A DNA stretch of 64,000 nucleotides from Leptolinea tardivitalis. Its GTDB lineage: Bacteria; Chloroflexota; Anaerolineae; Anaerolineales; Anaerolineaceae. The notes beneath the pieces are model-generated. The model was not told the origin of the DNA and did not search any database. It saw only the letters and a program-made list of their open reading frames with translations. The number at the start of each line of letters is the position of its first letter. The stretch's first letter is position 1. A program made the position numbers and the translations under genes. Positions 61,717-64,000 of the stretch are shown here, piece by piece. The DNA lies in NCBI RefSeq assembly GCF_001050275.1, contig NZ_BBYA01000009.1:372001-436000 (forward strand), written 5' to 3'.

Positions 61717-61763
61717 AACTGCACCCCTATCAGTTGGTGATGTCCAACTTTTGGGGTGCAGTT
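61717..61763. mobile_element. IS3-end-like hairpin, probable remnant
   Basis: AACTGCACCCC (61717-61727) and GGGGTGCAGTT (61753-61763) are perfect inverse complements around an inner pair AGTTGG (61732-61737) and CCAACT (61744-61749). The right half, TGTCCAACTTTTGGGGTGCAG, is the form of IS3-family terminal inverted repeats as I remember them. No transposase is present between the ends, so this would be two IS ends joined. It now sits as a terminator-like hairpin after the S51 gene. Confidence 0.5.
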
Positions 61764-61841
61764 TATTTAATACCAGCTTTTTCCTGTTTCAATCTATTTA
61801 ATTGTGATTCAGAGGATGCACCGGTAATCAGGCTCTCTCTG

Positions 61842-62270
61842 TTATTTCGTTACAACTTTAATGGATTTTGGTTTAGCGTCTTCTGCTTTCGGGATTCGCA
61901 GAGTTAAAACACCGTTTGCCACTTCAGCTTCTGCTTTGGAAGCATCCAACGGATCTGGCAGTGTCAGTACCCGACTAAACCGGCCGGCAGGACGCTCGTT
62001 CAGCAGATATGTGTCTTTTTCATCCCGGTCAATCTTGATTTCACCCTGAATGGTCACTGTCTCGTTGACCACCTGGATATTCAAATCTTTAGCGGAAACA
62101 CCGGGAATGGTGGCCGTCAATTCATAAGCCTCTTCTTCTGCTTTAATATCCACCGGGATAAAGATATCGCAATATTGATCTTGCTGTTCGGCTTCAATCC
62201 ATCGCCGGGCCCAGGGACGTGCAAAAGCATGTGGTGTTTGTGTAAAATAGAGTGTCATTTTTTCCTCCAA
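61842..62270 (-). CDS. Hsp20/alpha-crystallin small heat-shock protein
   Basis: 142 residues. The alpha-crystallin domain shows VDIKAEEEAYELTATIPGVSAKDLNIQV, ERPAGRFSRVLTLPDPLDAS, and AEVANGVLTLRIPKAE (conserved GVL). C-terminal IPK tail is KAEDAKPKSIKV. It holds unfolded proteins in large oligomers. GGAGG lies just before ATG 62270. No CIRCE element was seen upstream. Confidence 0.93.
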   Translation of the reverse strand: MEEKMTLYFTQTPHAFARPWARRWIEAEQQDQYCDIFIPVDIKAEEEAYELTATIPGVSAKDLNIQVVNETVTIQGEIKIDRDEKDTYLLNERPAGRFSRVLTLPDPLDASKAEAEVANGVLTLRIPKAEDAKPKSIKVVTK

Positions 62271-62412
62271 TGATTCACGTGTTTTATATGTTGATAGTCT
62301 TAGGATAGACGATAATTATCAAAGAAATGCAAGAGAAAAATAGGAAAAATATAAGAACAGTTAAAATGGCAGAAATCATATTGTGGTATGATCTTTGCAG
62401 TGGAGATGAACA

Positions 62413-62769
62413 ATGGACGACAAAATCACCATAATCGAGGGACCAACCCCGACATTTGAAGAGATAAACGATGGGTGGGCACTGGGTTTGAATGAAGGAC
62501 CAGTGTTATATGACCTTGTGATGACCCGAGTCCGCACGTTCAACGGACCGGCTCTGGTGGAGCGTTGTCACCGGGCCTGGAATGATCATTCCAATATATT
62601 TCTCCATTACCGGAATGAACTGGGAATGGAAGAAAAAGCTCCCATCATGGCTGCACGATCCGTAAATACCCCGGATGGTTCTGTTTTACTACTCTGGGTC
62701 AGATTGGAATTTGAACAGACAGAGACAGAATCCGGGAAAGATTCTGGAAGCGAGGATTTTGACGACTGA
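62413..62769 (+). CDS. Small protein of unknown function
   Basis: 118 residues, acidic, no signal peptide. It includes ITIIEGPTPTFEEINDGWALGLNEGPVLYDLVMTRVRTFNGPALVERCHRAW in its first half (read in parts); the end is acidic (SGKDSGSEDFDD). I do not recognise a family, though the pattern looks conserved rather than random. GGAGATG stands 8 nt before ATG. The aminotransferase-like gene begins 2 nt after its stop, so they are cotranscribed. Confidence 0.6.
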   Translation: MDDKITIIEGPTPTFEEINDGWALGLNEGPVLYDLVMTRVRTFNGPALVERCHRAWNDHSNIFLHYRNELGMEEKAPIMAARSVNTPDGSVLLLWVRLEFEQTETESGKDSGSEDFDD

Positions 62770-62771
62770 CG

Positions 62772-64000
62772 ATGCCATTGGATATCCAAAGGATCCGAAA
62801 AGAATTTCCTGCCTTATCCCGCCCGGTATTATTTCTTGATAATCCGGGCGGTACTCAAATTACCCGGCGAAGTCTTGAACGAATTCAAGACTACCTGATC
62901 AATAAAAACGCCAATCATGGCGGCGCCTTTGAAACCAGCCGCCTGTCAGATCAATCTGTAAACGATGCCCGCCTGGCCGAGGCGGAATTTTTGAATGCTT
63001 CAAGCCTGCAGGAAATTGTCTTCGGAGCAAACATGACCACGCTGACATTTAATATCAGCCGGTCATTGGCGCGGCTATTTAACCCGGGCGATACACTTGT
63101 GGTCACCCGTCTTGATCATGATGCCAATATCTCCCCCTGGCTGCTCGCTGCTGAAGATCGCGGATGCCGAATCCGCTGGGTGGATTTTCATCCAGAAGAT
63201 TGCACTCTGGACGTGGATGATTTCAAAAAGGCCATGGAGGAAAAACCGCGCCTGGTTGCACTTGGTTATGCTGCCAATGCCGTGGGTACGATTAATCCCG
63301 TGGCTGACCTGATCCCTCTGGCACATGCCGCCGGGGCGCTGGTGTATATTGATGCTGTTCAATACGCACCTCACGGCCCAATTGATGTTCAGGCGTTGGA
63401 TTGCGATTTTCTGGTGTGCTCGGCGTACAAATTTTTTGGCCCGCATGCCGGTGTTTTGTTTGGGAAATATGAATTACTCGATCAGTTACGTGCCTACAGG
63501 GTTCGGCCTGCCCCGGCTCTTCCACCCGGCAAGTTTGAAACCGGTACCGGCAACTTTGAGCACATGGCCGGTACGCTAGGTGCGTTGGACTATTTTGAAT
63601 GGATCGGCCGGACATTCGGCGACGAATTCAGAGAAAACACTCAGACATATACTGGCCGCAGGCAAGTTTATAAGCAAGCCATGCAGTCCATAAGAGCATA
63701 TGAATTTGAGATCAGCCGCGAGTTTGTCAAACAGCTTGAAGATATACATGGTTTGCATCTGTACGGGTTGACTGAAATCTCAAGATTGGATCACCGCGTA
63801 CCAACATTTTCCTTTACCCTGGATGGTTGGACACCAAAAGAACTGGCCGTAGAACTCAACCGCGAACATATCTACACATGGGACGGAAATTTCTATGCCC
63901 TGGCAGTAACTGACCGGCTTGGCCTGGAAGGCAAAGGTGGGTTACTGCGTTCGGGTGCTGTTCATTACAACACTATTGAGGAAATTCGGCATTTTGGCGA
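62772..64000 (+). CDS. Cysteine desulfurase-like class V aminotransferase (partial)
   Basis: At least 409 residues from ATG 62772; the 3' end lies beyond the window. It opens MPLDIQRIRKEFPALSRPVL and has FLDNPGGTQIT, HGGAFETS, and the PLP Lys in CSAYKFFGPHAGVLFG. FETGTGNFEHMAGTL is the family C-terminal marker, typical of the cysteine desulfurase-like proteins of the VC1184 type, which differ from NifS/IscS. The usual catalytic Cys loop cannot be located with confidence. It starts 2 nt after the small gene before it. Confidence 0.87.
   Translation, partial: MPLDIQRIRKEFPALSRPVLFLDNPGGTQITRRSLERIQDYLINKNANHGGAFETSRLSDQSVNDARLAEAEFLNASSLQEIVFGANMTTLTFNISRSLARLFNPGDTLVVTRLDHDANISPWLLAAEDRGCRIRWVDFHPEDCTLDVDDFKKAMEEKPRLVALGYAANAVGTINPVADLIPLAHAAGALVYIDAVQYAPHGPIDVQALDCDFLVCSAYKFFGPHAGVLFGKYELLDQLRAYRVRPAPALPPGKFETGTGNFEHMAGTLGALDYFEWIGRTFGDEFRENTQTYTGRRQVYKQAMQSIRAYEFEISREFVKQLEDIHGLHLYGLTEISRLDHRVPTFSFTLDGWTPKELAVELNREHIYTWDGNFYALAVTDRLGLEGKGGLLRSGAVHYNTIEEIRHFG

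Overview
The window looks like a chromosomal segment of a Chloroflexota bacterium, most likely class Anaerolineae. That placement is an inference from gene content: Thr/Pro-rich ('TPTPT') lipoproteins with clear lipoboxes, paired DUF3048 proteins, an NBR1-Ig-like lipoprotein, a RibXYZ-type riboflavin ABC transporter behind an FMN riboswitch, a NurA/HerA operon, and several very large PAS/GAF/HD-GYP sensors. No rRNA or tRNA gene was seen. Most of the DNA is of medium GC. One block (about 3.0-6.9 kb) and one single gene (27.1-27.7 kb) are strikingly AT-rich and look acquired.

Layout. 0-3 kb: end of a lipoprotein gene, a LysM protein with a DAK2-like partner, and the AzlCD amino-acid exporter. 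3.0-6.9 kb: an AT-rich, tightly overlapping four-gene minus-strand operon (membrane protein, radical SAM enzyme, Pol-beta-type nucleotidyltransferase, family 2 glycosyltransferase), with an unlisted 34-codon ORF upstream. 7.0-9.9 kb: FMN riboswitch plus terminator, then ribX-ribY-ribZ. 9.9-10.2 kb: duplicated palindromic repeat. 10.2-14.3 kb: GNAT, then NurA / HAS-barrel-like protein / HerA. 14.3-21 kb: CPBP protease, PAP2-like protein, xseB-xseA, a UvrD/PcrA helicase, holB and a tandem repeat. 21-26.1 kb: two DUF3048 paralogues around a GrpB-family gene, then a DUF488-DUF488-dual-OB-like trio. 26.3-34.9 kb: lipoprotein, AT-rich orphan, and the pyrimidine operon pyrC-pyrB-pyrFE-pyrD plus an M48 protease, preceded by a pyrBI-like attenuation leader; then a nitrilase and a YhhN protein.

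35-51.5 kb is rich in signalling: a 1198-residue PAS/GAF/HD-GYP protein, a two-component system, redox and hydrolase genes, a SorC/LsrR-like regulator with an LsrF-like aldolase across a ComEC-type hydrolase, and a second HD-GYP sensor split by a one-base frameshift in an A6 run. 51.7-54.4 kb: an autoregulated TetR operon, the SRP RNA gene (its -35 lies in the loop of the preceding terminator), and two methyltransferases. 54.4-64 kb: a GAF sensor kinase, a YedY-like molybdoenzyme, cell-surface proteins, a PP2C-like/propeller membrane protein coupled to an S51-type peptidase, an IS3-end-like hairpin, Hsp20, and a partial cysteine desulfurase-like gene at the right edge.

The strongest 'second look' items are the AT-rich radical SAM operon with a possible small peptide gene, the DUF488/dual-OB trio, the CAD-like (eukaryote-like) dihydroorotase and aspartate carbamoyltransferase with their leader-peptide attenuator, the promoter nested in a terminator ahead of SRP RNA, and a set of genes whose -10 boxes sit so close to the start codon that the mRNAs should be leaderless. 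All functional names are read from motifs and memory of families; no database search was run.
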